Source of the DNA: Nelumbo lutea
Taxonomy: Eukaryota; Streptophyta; Magnoliopsida; Proteales; Nelumbonaceae
Direction of reading: 5' to 3'
Length of the DNA: 64,000 nt
Assembly: GCA_022828595.1 (NCBI GenBank)
Contig: JAKGHH010000007.1
Coordinates: 65,832,727-65,896,726, forward strand
Made by a program: the position numbers and the translations under genes
Notes under the pieces: generated by a model
What the model saw: only the letters and a program-made list of their open reading frames with translations
Database searches by the model: none
Told to the model about the DNA's origin: nothing
Part shown: in pieces, positions 11,236 to 23,630 of the stretch
Layout of the letters: every line of letters begins with the position of its first letter
How positions within the stretch are numbered: position 1 is the first letter of the stretch

Positions 11236-11246
11236 TGGTATCAGAG
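11236..11246 (+). other. Primer-binding site of C1
   Basis: TGGTATCAGAG, complementary to the 3' end of initiator tRNA-Met, about 10 nt after the LTR, as in most plant copia elements. Confidence 0.8.
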
Positions 11247-11325
11247 TGTTCAGTTTAATCCACCGCTGCTTCTTGTTCCTCTCTGCAACGACGACCTTGT
11301 GCTTCTTCAAATCGCACGCAAGAAG

Positions 11326-12330
11326 ATGGATAATGGAGATAACGTCAGTGGAAACACACAGACACCCGTAATGCAGATTACTCTAACTCTACGTCGCATC
11401 TCAAACAATCCTGGCACCATGCTGGTCACCACTCCTCTGAATGGTGACAATTATCCGACCTAGAAGAGAGCAATGACAAATGCTCTTTGGGAAAAAATAA
11501 ATAAAATTAGTTATGTTGATGGCATAATAGTGAAACTAGATCAGACAAAGCAAGCAGAGCTCTTTGCATGGAAGAAATGCAATTCAATGGTCATATCATG
11601 GATTTACAATGCCTTGGCCAGAGAATTGCATGACAACATTGCCTACATGGATGATGCTTGTGCAATCTGGTTAGATCTGGAGGAGAGGCTTTCGTAGGGA
11701 AATGCATCGCACGTCTTCCACTTGAAACAGGATTTAGCATTGCTCAAACAAGATAACCTCTTTGTTTCAATGTATTATACAAAAATAAAGGTGATCTAGG
11801 ATGAACTCTCAACTTACATTCAGATGTCGATCTATACCTACTACACTTGCAATGTAATGAAAGCTCTGGTAACAAAACACGAGAAGATCTCGTCTACCAA
11901 TTTCTCATGGGTCCTAGTGACTGATTCAGTACTGTTCACTCCAACATTCTTGGAATGGAACCTCTCTCATATATAAGCAAGGTGTATGCCATAATTACAC
12001 AAAAGGACAAACATTAGTTAGTTGCTAGCCAACGAACTAATCAGGTCTTCACATAACTGATCAGGCCATGGGTGGTTCCAAGAACACCAAAGATTGATCA
12101 AAACTCCATTGTGATCATTGCAAAAAGACAAGCCATGGTAAGGATTGCTGCTATAAACTCATTGGTTACCCTCTAGGCTGGGATGCAAAAGGGAAATCTA
12201 GCATACAGAGAAAAAATTCTCAAGAAAAGAATAACACTAGTACTTCGAAGTCAAGCTCACAAGCTTCAGTTGCCTCTGACACATCTTTGATAGCTAGCCT
12301 CATAATGGAGTAGTACCATCAACTTCTGAA
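11326..12330 (+). pseudogene. gag of C1
   Basis: ATG at 11326 opens a gag of the plant copia N-terminal type. Motifs include PLNGDNYPT followed by a stop where Trp is expected, SYVDGIIVKLDQT, and CNSMVISWIYNAL. A zinc-knuckle remnant (about 12110-12170) follows through several frames. At least five stops interrupt it. Confidence 0.65.
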
Positions 12331-12399
12331 ATCTTCTCAAATCTGATAATCCAATGATTTCCTTAAATTTTATCGATAATGCCTCTTGTTTACTTTGGT

Positions 12400-15300
12400 T
12401 GTTAGAGTTAGGACATTGGTTACTAGACAGTGGTGCTTTAGACAATATGACACCTTCTACCAAGAATCTATACACTCATACACTTCCTTCACCCAACAAG
12501 CCAACTCACTTGCCAAATGGCTTTACAATGCCAATACAATCACAAGTTGATTTGGCACTATCCCCCGGGTTTGTCCCTATGAGATATTCTATTTGTGATA
12601 GACTTCAAATGCAAATTTTTATCCATTAGAAAAACAACTTCACATCTTAACTATGTTGCCTTGTTCTTTTCGAGTTTCTGTGTGACACAGGACCTGAGCT
12701 CTAAGAAGGTGATTAGGTTCAGTCTGATGCGTGGTGGCTTGTATCATCTTCTACCTACTCCACCATCCATGGCTTTTCACACAGTACATAAAGTTAACTC
12801 GAAATTATGGCATTCGAGACTTGGACATGCTTCTTATCATAATCTTGCATTGATTCCTGATTTACATATTCTTTACCTAATAATTCTTGCGGTGACATTT
12901 GCATGAAAGCAAGATAGGCTCGACTTTGTATTCACATTAGTAAGACAAATGCAACTAAATGCTTTGACTAGATACATATACATATCTAGGGTGGATATCA
13001 TACTCCTTTACTTTCAGGGACTCAATATTTCCTTATTGTTGTAGACTCATGAGCTACATGGTTTTTTTTATGCAATGCAAATCTGATGCTCATTGTTCTT
13101 GCTTATGTTCTTTGTTTGTCAAACTCAATTTAACACACAAGTTAAGTGCATCTAATCTAACAATGGATTGGAATTTCCACCTAGGCCTATGTAGACATAC
13201 TTTGCTGAGAATGGTATAATCCATCAGTGCTCTTGTTTCGAAACTCACAACAAAACGGAGAGGTGGAAAAAATCATCATCATCTTCTTGAGATGGCTAAA
13301 GCTCTATATTCCAAGCAGGTTTACTAGTTCGGTTTTGGGGGGAATGTGTTCTTACGTCAACATATTTGATCAACTACTTACCCACTCCTAACCTTTCTAG
13401 TAAAATCACATATGAAATGTTGTTTCAAAGGCCACCTTCCTATCACATTTGGATGTCTTTGTTATGCTACAACACAAAAATGTGGTAGGGATAAATTTAT
13501 CCCACATTCATAGCGATGTGTTACCATCGGATACCCTCATGAACAGAAGGGTTACCATGTTTTCACTATTGTCACAAAACAAATATTAATATCTCAAGAT
13601 GTGGTACTTTTTGAAGATCTTTTTCCACTCAAGTATGTTGATCACTCTCTTGATGTTGATGCTTCCTCTATAGTTGTGATTCCACGTCTAGTCATAGGTG
13701 ATGCTATCTCTCCATTAGAAACAACCAATAGCAATGATATCCAATTCTAGACCCACTAGAATATGTTGTGCACCCACCAGACTGGATGACTTTATTTGCC
13801 CCACAATTAAACATGGCCTACATGGTACCAACTCCGTATGTTATACAAGTCATCCAATTTGCAACTATCTTACCAGTTCTAATTTGGTGTCCACTCCACC
13901 TATCCTACCTCCTAAACCCACCACTTACCAGCAAACCAATCAACATGCATGTTGGCACAATGCCCTAGCAGTTGAACTTACGACCCTTGAAGCTTCACCA
14001 AAACATGGTCTCTAGCAGATCTTCCTCCTAGCAAAAAGCCCATTGATTGTAAATGGGTCTACAAGATTAAAACCAATCCTCACAATAGTATAGAGTGCTA
14101 GAAAGTGTGTCTTGTAGCCAAGGGCTACTTTCAAACTAAGGGTGTGGACTACATTGAAACTTTTACACCTGTTGCTAAACTCGTTTCTATACATTGCTTA
14201 TTGGCCTTAGTAGTAGCACGAGATTAGCATTTGCATCAAATGGATGTAAACAATGTTTTCCTTTAGGGAATTCTCCACAAAGAAGTTTATGTATGGCCTC
14301 CTTTAGGCCTCCTTCCTGTAGTTGACAACTGTGTTTGTAAGCTGAACAAGTTAATCCATAGGCTCAAGCAAACATTTCAAAATTGGTTTGTGACTTTAGC
14401 CCATGCACTTAAGTAATGAGGGTTTTCTCAATCTTCCATAGATCATACTCTCTTCACACTTCACAAATCTAGCAGCATTCTTATTGTGTTGCTTTTATGT
14501 GGATTATTTAATCATAGCTATAGGAACAATCTGGTTAGTATTAATTCACTTAAACAATACCTCAGTCATTGTTTTTCCATTAAGGACTTGGGCCCTCTCT
14601 GATATTTTTTGGGCATTGATATTTTTGGGTCTCCTTTTTTTATCTTCCTAAGCAAGTGAAAGTACACACTCAACATTCTCAAAAAGACAGGCATGCTCGA
14701 CTGTCATCCAAGTTCTTTTCTTATGGAGCAGTAACACCATATTAGCCCAAATTCTAGCCCATCCATACTATAGACAAGTTAGTAAAGAACTTAATTGGGC
14801 GCCTAATATATATATCCATCACCAGACCAGAAATCACCTATCCAGTGCACATTCTCAACCAATTCATGAGTGATCCACTACAACAACACTTGGATGTTGC
14901 TATGTATGTTCTACGGTATCTCAAGTCATCACTTGATAATGGGGTGTTTCTTTCTTCTAAATCTGATCTTCTCATACGAGGATATTGTAACTCAGATTGG
15001 GCAAGTTGCCCATGCACAAGATGTTCAACAATTGGTCACATTACTGCTTTGGGTTACTCCCCTTTGTCATGGAAATCCAAGAAACAAATGATTGTCTCTT
15101 GCTCTTCCATTGAACCTGGATACAGATCAATGGCTACAATAAGAAGTGAGCTATTATGGCCTAAGCATTTTTTTTTATAATCTTGGATTTCAACATCCAT
15201 AGCCCATGCAACTCTTTTGTGACAACTGGGTTGCACTTCAAATTGTCGCCAACCCAGTTTTTCACGAAGGGACGAAGCACATAAAGATCGATTGTCACTT

Positions 15301-15440
15301 TGTCCTCTCTCATCTTTAGGCTCATACCATTACCACGAATCACATAGCCTCTAAGTGGCAATCAGCCAATTTGTTCACCAAATCCTTGGGGCATGATCAA
15401 TTTGTTTTTCTCGTATCCAATTTGTGCATTTAACCTCCTC
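12400..15440 (+). pseudogene. pol of C1 (integrase, RT, RNase H remnants)
   Basis: Integrase zinc-binding piece LWHSRLGHASYHN near 12800. A degenerate integrase core spans 12960-13500. The reverse transcriptase begins near 14030 (DCKWVYKIKTN, VAKGYFQTKGVDY, HLHQMDVNNVFL). RNase H at about 14840-15180 has LKSSLDNGVFL, YCNSDWASCP and SWKSKKQMIVSCSS. The end (15350-15420) has SANLFTKSLGHDQF. It is interrupted throughout by stops and shifts, and order and content fit Ty1/copia. Confidence 0.75.
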
Positions 15441-15464
15441 CCTCCAATTTGAGGAGTATTAAGT

Positions 15465-15581
15465 TGTTAAGGCTAAATGCTAATTTGTTAGGTTATTTTG
15501 TCTCCATGTTGTCATCTAAACCTTGCTCCTGAATCTTGAATCTTGCCACTTGCTCAATTGAGCACCACATTTGGTTAAACT
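15465..15581 (+). repeat. Truncated 3' LTR of C1
   Basis: Follows a purine tract (GAGGAGTATTAAG). It matches the 5' LTR over its first roughly 115 bp, then is replaced by D2. Confidence 0.7.
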
Positions 15582-15862
15582 TGTTAGACAGTGTATGCCC
15601 TTAGCTCCAATCAGAATGATGTACCTTATGACATTTAATGTAAATGAATAAAGTACATATTTGATTCATGTTATTATGGTGTGTTTCTGTGTAATACCCT
15701 TAAACTAAACACATAAGAGACTCGTGTTAGTTTAGAATCTTCATAGCCGTTGGATAAATTTGGGGAGATTTATCCTGCCAAGGTTGACACTGATGTGCCA
15801 CCAAGTTGGTTGGGGTGGCTTGTCTTAGCTGCCAGGGTGAGACCTGAGGTACATGCAGTGTG
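15582..15862 (+). repeat. D2 5' LTR, first part
   Basis: Begins TGTTAGACAGTGTATGCCC. It aligns with the first part of the D1 and D3 LTRs and ends with the target sequence GTGTG (15858-15862) duplicated by D1. Confidence 0.85.
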
Positions 15863-17797
15863 TGTTAGACAGTCTTGTATGCCCTTAGCTTCAATCCGAT
15901 TTGATGTACTTTTGTTATTTAGTGGAAATGAATAAAGTGCATGTTTGATTCATGTTGTTTGGTTTAATTCTGTGTAAGACCCTAAAACTAGACACTTACA
16001 GAGACTCGTGTTAGTTTTAAATATTCACAGCCGTTGGATAAGTCTGGGGAGATTTATCCTGCCAAGGCTGACACTGGTGTGCCACCAAGTGTTGGGATGG
16101 CCTGTCTCAGCCACCAGGGTAAGACCCAAGGCACATGCAGTATGGGATTACTTGAACCCTTGAATCGGACCAGATTTTAGTGTTGCCCTGGACCTTGGAG
16201 ACAGATGAGAAAAATTGGAAAGTTACACCTGACCCCTAGACTCGATTATGACATTTCACTAGGTGTCGGATCGGGCTATCTTTGATATGCCAATCAGTGA
16301 GATCCTTAGATGGGGATCAAAACCTGGGTATGTTGGGATAGTCTGAGAATTCATCTAAGTGAGTGATCATAGTGACAGGATCAGCCCCTTTGTCAGACAA
16401 TGGTAATGATCGGGAATGCACTCTACCTGATGGAAACCAAACTGCCGGCAGTTTATTTCAATCGTTGGAATTTTTTTTTGCAAAATTAATATATTTATAT
16501 ATGTACGGTTTCAAATTGTTTGCAAATGGTTTTAATTCCCGGGATCCATGTGAGTAGAGAGTGCGGCACTGTTCCTTGCAGTCGAGGGAGAGGTCCTCTC
16601 TTGTCGAGCAGTGCTTGATCGTTAAGGGCTGAGAAGTTAAGTGTAAGACCATTTAGGATAGTACCTGATGGGCTAATCTTGCACTTGCCCACAGTCCCTG
16701 GGTTTTTATAAGATGGCTTGGCCCAGGGACCACTTAATGTAAGTGTTGGGCCCATAGGGTCCATATGATGGGCTCAAGGGTTTACTGAGTCATTTAGTGA
16801 ATTCGGTTGGGCCTTGTATTAAAGATTGGGCCGAACCCATGTGGGTGGTTTGTAGATCAATGCTTGGGTCCCATGCAATACAAAGAAGCCCAACTGGGCA
16901 GCAGATTGGAAACTAGTTAAACATTGAACATCTAATGAGCCAAAAGCCCATTTCGAACTGGGCTGATATGATCACCCATCTATGGGGCGAATCTGAGATT
17001 AATGTTAGCAAAAGGATTGGGCCTTTAACCTTATCCACTCTAGGAAACCAAATTCAAATTAGATTTGAATCTGGTAACCTCCTAATAAGATTAGGAGTAA
17101 GCTAACTTAATCAGCAGATAGGATTAAGATAATCCCCTATCTAGATACAGATTTGGATTGGAATAACTTCTGATTAGGAGGTTTCTTAATCAAGAGGAGA
17201 AAAACAAGAGGAAATACATCAGAATTCGAACTAGGGTTTTGGTGAAGAGAAATCTCCCTGCGAATTGAGATCAGATCTCATTCACACTCCAGAGAGAAAA
17301 GAAAAGTAGTTCAGCCTTTCTCGCCCTTGGAGTTCTCCTCCTGCCGCCGCCATCTACCTTTGCAAGATTCGATCTTTGCAGAAATAGGAAGTCGAGAAAT
17401 CTGTTCTTGACATCAGTCTTGCAAGAAAGACTAAAAAAGACTCAGTGTTTAGTGCTTCTAGAGGGTTCTTGTAAAGGATCCAGCGTGTAGGATGCACCCT
17501 GCTGATTCTGTTCCATCCACAGCTGTGTCATCTTCAGCAGGAACGGATCTTGGTGCATTCTTTGGGCGTGAACACCAACTTTGGGAGATACTGCTTCTCC
17601 GGATCAGGTATATTCCTCCCATTTATCTTTTGGTTCAGATCTGGTTTGATTGCGGTTCAAGTAGGATCCTTGAATATTGTATTCTAAATCTAGGGAATAT
17701 GATTCCCAGTTGGGAGAAGGTAGGAAATTTTTGAAATTCGCCCCACCCATTCTGCAACCTTTATGGCGTCCATTAGATGGATCCTACCATTCTTTCA
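15863..17797 (+). repeat. 5' LTR of D1
   Basis: 1935 bp, TG...CA, followed after one base by the initiator tRNA-Met primer site. It is closely similar to the D3 LTR (29757-31706). Both lack the TATA-containing segment found in the D2 LTR. Confidence 0.85.
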
Positions 17798-17798
17798 G

Positions 17799-17810
17799 TG
17801 GTATCAGAGC
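17799..17810 (+). other. Primer-binding site of D1
   Basis: TGGTATCAGAGC, complementary to initiator tRNA-Met, directly after the LTR. Confidence 0.85.
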
Positions 17811-19596
17811 CAGGTTCGAATCTTGAACCAAAAGAGAATCAGATCTGACCCTGTGCAGATGGATAGAAGTTGTTCTTTCAAGATTTGCGCAGATTGTTTT
17901 CTTTATTTCAAGAAACTGTTTCTTGTTAGCGGTGATTGATCTGATATTAATTTTATTAAAACCAAAATTTATTTAGAATTATTCTTTATTTATTTTTTAT
18001 TTAATGGACTATTCGAACCTGGAGATCGTAGTGCTGTTTTGGTGCAGATGGTCTGCGCACCCTTTTTCCTTTCTATTTATTTATTTCCTTTAATTCGGTC
18101 TGTAAATAATTTTTTTTTTATTAGACTGAATGTATAGGATTTGATCAAGAATGTAATTAATTAATAGAAATAGGATTTCTATTATTTATTTTCTTGATTA
18201 CAGAAGAAGGAGAAGATGGCGACGCTGGAGATTTGCAGATGGAGAAATCGCTTCCTACGATTTATAGTTTATGAAACTGTAACATTAATGATTAAACTCT
18301 ATTTTGCAGGTGGTGCAAACAATCCATAGTTGATTTGTGTTTGTCTAAAATCAAGATTATAAATTTCAGATCTTTCGTGAATTAATTATTGAATTGAAAA
18401 TCAGTTTTGGACTATTTCGGACTAGATTGGATCAAAACTATTTGGACCAAATCTGGGGTTCGAAATGGCCTATTTTTCAGTCCATATTTCTCACACTTGT
18501 TGTTTGAAATCTGATGTTCAATTATAGGGATTAATTTGGCCCACCTGTAAAGCCTAGTTTTAAAGGGTTAAAATTGCAAAAGCCCATTATTGTGACATAA
18601 GCTGTATGGGCCAAACTGCTAATTACAATTCCGCCCATACACCAAGTAGACATTAATTGTTAATGCTTTAATTTTAAATGGGCTATTGGATGGGCTTTAC
18701 AGTAGTGAATTGATTGGGTCAATTCCTCCTTTACATGTGATGTTTGGATGTCTGATGTGCTGCGATCATGAGCCATAAGTACTTGGCCCATGAAGACTCG
18801 AAAGTGGCTCTTGCACACACCATGGTTGAATGCACATCATTGCCATGGTGTCCCTTAAGGTCATTAGATGACCCCTCTTTGCTTGGTGGGCCCCACAACC
18901 CTGAAAGGGATGCATACGGAATCCCTAGCCGATTAAGGCCCACCAGAAATCTGACTTTATGAAAGTCAGTGGGAGCAACTCTGGTTTGACCTAAATTAGA
19001 ACTAGGGCGTAATTTTGTTCCCTCCAGCAAATATGAGTGAACGTGATAGGAAGATCCATATGATGGACTCTCTAAAGGCCTTCCGTCATTAGCACAATGA
19101 TGGGTCCTTCAGTAATGAGGAAACGCACCATAAAATTGGGCTATCCATTTGCTGTTGGATCTGTCAGAGTGTTTCATAAGATGATAGGGGCGTCATAGAC
19201 CGATGTGGGAGGGGCTTCACCAGAAAATGGGAACTCTCTCACGGTACCTTGGTGTAACCTGAATATGATGGGTAAACACTCACTGGACAGAAAGGTTTAC
19301 CTGAAAAACGGCTCTGAACCTTGTCTGACAGAGGCCAAAAGGGAAACTCATTTGATGAGTGGATATGATCCGTCATAGGAAGGTGGTGGGGTTATGCAGC
19401 TGAAACAATTGGCTTCACGCACCTCATGTGATTTCCTACATTTCCAGAGACATTACGTCATCTCCGTCACTGAGAAAGGAGGGAAATCTCAGAGATGAAC
19501 AAATGGGAGTGAAACATAGATTAAAATCCATATCTATGTAAGTAACATGAATCAAACTAAGGTTGTGAACTAATATCTTTGTTGTTTTATCAGAAA
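17811..19596 (+). other. Long untranslated leader of D1
   Basis: About 1.8 kb between primer site and gag ATG with no sustained coding frame. Corresponding leaders precede gag in D2 (about 25200-26440) and D3 (31720-33501). Confidence 0.7.
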
Positions 19597-20385
19597 ATGG
19601 CAAACGGTCAATTTGCAAAGCTGCTAGACGATAACAAGCTTAAGGGCCCAAACTATGCCGACTGGTACAGAAATCTTATGCTGGTCCTAACTTCCGAAAA
19701 GTTAGACAAGGTGGTGAAAAATCCTGCCCCGGAACGTCCGGGTGATAGGGCTTCTGAGGCCTGTAGGAGGGACTACCAAGATTAGGAGGATAAGAACTCC
19801 CTAGCCCGCTGCTTTTTCATTGCCTCATTAGACAACTCAATACAGAGGCAGTTCGATCAGATCGAACTAGCCAAGGACATATTGAACAGTCTAAGAATAA
19901 TGTATGAAGAGCAGAACCGCTCTACTCGACAGAAGGTCCTGAAATTGTTCATGACCGCACAGATGTCCAAAGGGCAGAAAGTTCATGACCATTGTCTTCA
20001 GATTATGGGATACATTAACGAACTAGAAGCTCTTGGATCCGGGCTAGATCTTGGCACGCGAGTGGATACCATCCTAAATTCTTTGTCCTCTTCCTTCAAT
20101 GCGTTCACAAAGAACTATAATATGAATAAGCTGAATGTTAGCGTCCAGGAACTCAGCAATATGTTGCAAAGAGCCGAGGATCTGCTCAAGAAGGATGAGC
20201 CTGTGGTTATGCTTGCCGAAGCTAACAAATCGGGCAAGAAAAAGAGAAAGGCAAAGAAGCCCCTGAAGAAAGCTGCCAAATCTAAGAAGCAGAAGAAGAA
20301 CAAGGCATCTGATGTCTGTCACTTCTGTAAGCAGACCGGCCACTAGAAGAGGAATTGTCCTACCTACCTGGAATCTAAGAAAGGG
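19597..20385 (+). pseudogene. gag of D1
   Basis: ATG at 19597 begins MANGQFAKLLDDNKLKG. The gag body follows, with a lysine-rich stretch and a CCHC knuckle (CHFCKQTGH, then a stop in place of Trp, KRNCP). One earlier stop (19783, GAT TAG GAG) replaces the Trp of DYQDWEE. The frame is otherwise continuous. Directly after the knuckle the sequence jumps over the protease active site. Confidence 0.8.
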
Positions 20386-22366
20386 ATTCAAAGTTAGCAG
20401 AAGATTGAGTGAAGGCGAAGTGACACTGTTTTTGGGAACAACTACAAGTGTTGCAGCTGCGGCAATAGGAACCATAGAATTAGTTTTTAGAGAAGGAGTG
20501 CTTGTACTTAAAGATTGTCTTTATGTACAGAACTTGAGAAGAAATTTGATTTCTGTTTCTAAACTGTGTGCTGATGGATATAATGTTTATTTTAGTAATA
20601 TGATTACTATTAAACGGAATAACAAATTCATCGGATGCGGAGAACTGGAGAATGGTCTCTATGTTCTACATCCTTCTCTAGAAACTAACTTAACCGAAAC
20701 TACGTCGGTCAAAAATCCCAAGAAAAGAAATCGTGATACAATAAGTCCCACGTGCCTCTGGCGTTACCGACTTGGCCATATCGGTATTGACCGAATCACA
20801 AGGCCGGTAAAGGATGATCATTTGGATTTTCTAACCGTAGAAAATCTTCCCACTTGTGAACCTTGCCTTCAAGGTAAGATGTCTAAGCGGCCATTTGATG
20901 GTAAGCCTGAAAGATCTGAAGGCACACTTGACCTGATACATACTAATGTATGTGGTCCCCTGAGTGTTAGGACATGGATTCAACACGTGTATTTCATCTC
21001 CTTTACAGATGATTTTTCACTATATGGTTACGTGTACCTAATGAGACATAAGTCTGAATCATTTGAAAAGTTCAAAGAGTTCAGACAGGAAGTCAAGAAA
21101 CAGTTAGGGAGAGAAATTAAGGCCCTTCGATCAGATCGAGGTGGCGAGTATCTCTCTGACGAATTCAGGGACTACTTAAGGGACAATGGGATAGTGTCAC
21201 AACTAGCTCCTCCTGCTACACCTCAACTCAACGGTGTTTCAGAGAGGAGGAATAGGACCTTGTTGGACATGGTCCGGTCACTTCTCGTACGCTCACAATT
21301 ACCCACATCCTTTTGGGGATACGCATTAGAGACTGCTATCTACGTGCTGAATCGGGTTCCAACCAAATCAGTTCCGAAAACTCCATATGAACTTTGGACC
21401 GGAAGGAAGCCAAGTGTAAGACACTTGAAGATTTGGGGTTGTCCTGCACATGTTAAAAGAACAAGTGCAGACAAGTTGGAATCTAAAACCAGTCGTTGCC
21501 TATTTATAGGCTACCCAAAGGATTCGGTGGGTTATCTATTCTATGACCTAAGTGAGTAGAAAGTGTTCTGCAGTCGAAACGCCCAATTCTTAGAATCCGA
21601 TTATATCCTGGACACCCATCGTCAGGAAATAGTTCTTGATGAGGAGAGCTCGGGAGCAGTGGGAGATGTCCCACAAGTCCAGGTAGTGACCAACCTAGAA
21701 GGTCCACCCAGGTATCTAGACCACCAGTCTGATATGGTTATGACCAGGATAGCTACCTGGTGGAAGCCTTGACTAGTGAAGAGGATCCCGTGACTTACGC
21801 AGAAGCTATGTTAGACATAGATTCCCAGAAGTGGGTGGAGGCCATGAGAGCTGAGATGGACTCGATGGAGACCAATGGAGTCTAGACTCTAGTAGATCCG
21901 CCCTCTGGGGTAAAAGCAATTGGTTGCAAATGGATCTACAAGAGGAAGAAGGGCCCCAATGGTAGGATTGGGACCTACAAAGCTCATTTGGTGGCAAAAG
22001 GGTACACTTAGAAATAAGGTATTGATTATGAGGAAACCTTTTTGCCCGTCGCCATGCTCAAATCCATTAGGATCCTGCTAACTGTAGCAGCATACAATGA
22101 CTATGAGATTTGGCACATGGTATGTAAACTGAATAGATCCATATATGGACTTAAGCAGGCTTCTAGGAGTTGGAACATCCGTTTCAATTCTGCTGTCAAA
22201 ACGTTTGACTTTGTGTAGAAGCCGGATGAGCCCTGTGTTTACAGGAAATCCAGTGGGGATAAGATCACCTTTTTGGTGTTGTACGTGGACGATATCCTAC
22301 TCGTTGGGAATGATGTAGGAATGTTGACTTCGGTCAAGGTATGGTTATCACAACAGTTCTCCATGA
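20386..22366 (+). pseudogene. pol of D1, protease core deleted
   Basis: Compared with D2 and D3, roughly 120 bp covering the catalytic DSGA are missing at about 20384. The integrase follows, open to 21559: [12 protein letters not shown] and CEPCLQGKM (zinc site), then the core with HTNVCGPLS (first catalytic Asp replaced by Asn), [12 protein letters not shown] and [11 protein letters not shown]. The RT segment has VAKGYT, then a deletion of about 93 bp removing the QMDVK...FLNGDL region, and an intact LYVDDILLVGND. It is fused to LTR sequence at 22367 within the AAA of ATGAAA. Confidence 0.8.
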
Positions 22367-23630
22367 AATTGTTTGCAAATGGTTTTAATTCCCGGGATCC
22401 ATGTGAGTAGAGAGTGCGGCACTGTTTCTTGCAACCGAGGGAGAGGTTCTCTTTTGTCGGGCAGTGCTTGATCATTAAGGGCTGAGAGGTTAAGTGTAAG
22501 ACCATTTAGGATAGCACCTGATGGAATAATCTTGCACCTGCCCACAATCTCTGAGTTTTTATAAGATGGCTTGGCCCAGGGACCACTTAATGTAAGTGTT
22601 GGGCCCATAGGGTCCATGCGATGGGCTTAGGGGTTCACTGAGCTTTTCAGTGAATTCGGTTGGGCCGAACCCATGTGGCTGGTGTGTAGATCAATGCTTA
22701 GGTCCCACGCCATACAAAGAAGCCCAACTAGGCAGCAGATGGGAAACTAATAAAGCACTGAACACTTAATGGGCCAAAAGCCCATTTCGAGCTGGGCTGA
22801 TATGATCACCCATCTATGGGGCGAATCTGAGATTAATGTTAGTAAAAGGATTAGGCCTTTAACCTTATCCCCTCTAGGAGACCAAATTCAGATTAGATTT
22901 GAATCTGGTAACCTCCTGATAAGATTAGGTGTAAACTAACTTAATCTGCAGATAGGATTAAGATAATCGCCTATCCAAATACAGATTTGGATTGGAATAA
23001 CTTCTGATTAGGAGGTTTCTTAATCAAGAGGAGAAAAACAAGAGGAAATACATCAGAATTCGAACTAGGGTTTTGGTGAAGAGAAATCTCCCTGCGAATT
23101 GAGATCAGATCTCATTCACACTCCAGAGAGAAAAGAAAAGCAGTTCAGCCTTTCTCGCCCTTGGAGTTCTCCTCCTGCCGCCGCCATCTACCTTTGCAAG
23201 ATTCGATCTTTGCAAAAATAGGAAGTCGAGAAATCTGTTCTTGACATCAGTCTTGCAAGAAAGACTAAAAAGGACTAGTGTTTAGTGCTTCTAGAGGGTT
23301 CTTTTGAAGGATCCAGCATGTAGGACGCACCCTGCTGGTTCTGTTCCATCCACAGCTGTGTCATCTTCAGCAGGAACGGATCTTGGTGCATTCTTTGGGC
23401 GTGAACACCAACTTTGGGAGATACTGCTTCTCCGGATCAGGTATATTCCTCCCATTTATCTTTTGGTTCAGATCTGGTTTGATTGTGGTTCAAGTAGGAT
23501 CTTTGAATATTGTATTCTAAATCTAGGGAATATGATTCCCAATTGGGAGAAGGTAGGAAATTTTTGAAATTCACCCCACCCATTCTGCAACCTTTATGGC
23601 GTCCATTAGATGGATCCTACCATTCTTTCA
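22367..23630 (+). repeat. Truncated 3' LTR of D1
   Basis: Matches the D1 5' LTR from about 16510 to 17797 and ends TTTCA. The first roughly 640 bp of LTR, together with the end of RT and all of RNase H, are deleted. The break shows AAA microhomology. Confidence 0.85.

Larger units (their letters stand above)
11045..15581 (+). mobile_element. Old short-LTR Ty1/copia element C1
   Basis: A 181-bp 5' LTR (11045-11225), a TGGTATCAGAG primer site, decayed gag and pol, and a truncated 3' LTR from 15465. The 3' LTR is cut at 15581 by the LTR of element D2, which begins TGTTAGACAG at 15582. The remainder of the 3' LTR is not in the window and may be lost at the assembly gap. Many stops and frame shifts show this is the oldest copia here. 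Confidence 0.8.
15863..23630 (+). mobile_element. Copia element D1 inserted in the D2 LTR
   Basis: Starts TGTTAGACAG (15863) and ends TTTCA (23630). It is flanked by GTGTG at 15858-15862 and 23631-23635, a perfect 5-bp target duplication. It has a full 1.94-kb 5' LTR, but its 3' LTR lacks the first roughly 640 bp, because RT sequence is fused directly into the LTR middle at 22367. It also lacks the protease core and part of RT, so it could move only before these deletions. Confidence 0.85.

Noticed and set aside
17492..17734. Frame with SVPSTAVSSSAGTDLGAFFG repeated in the LTRs at 17492, 23304 and 31117
   Set aside because: It lies wholly inside copies of the same LTR, so repetition reflects LTR similarity, not protein conservation.
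20074..20475. 133-codon minus-strand frame opposite D1 gag
   Set aside because: Shadow of gag; its hydrophobic composition comes from the complement of the lysine-rich stretch.
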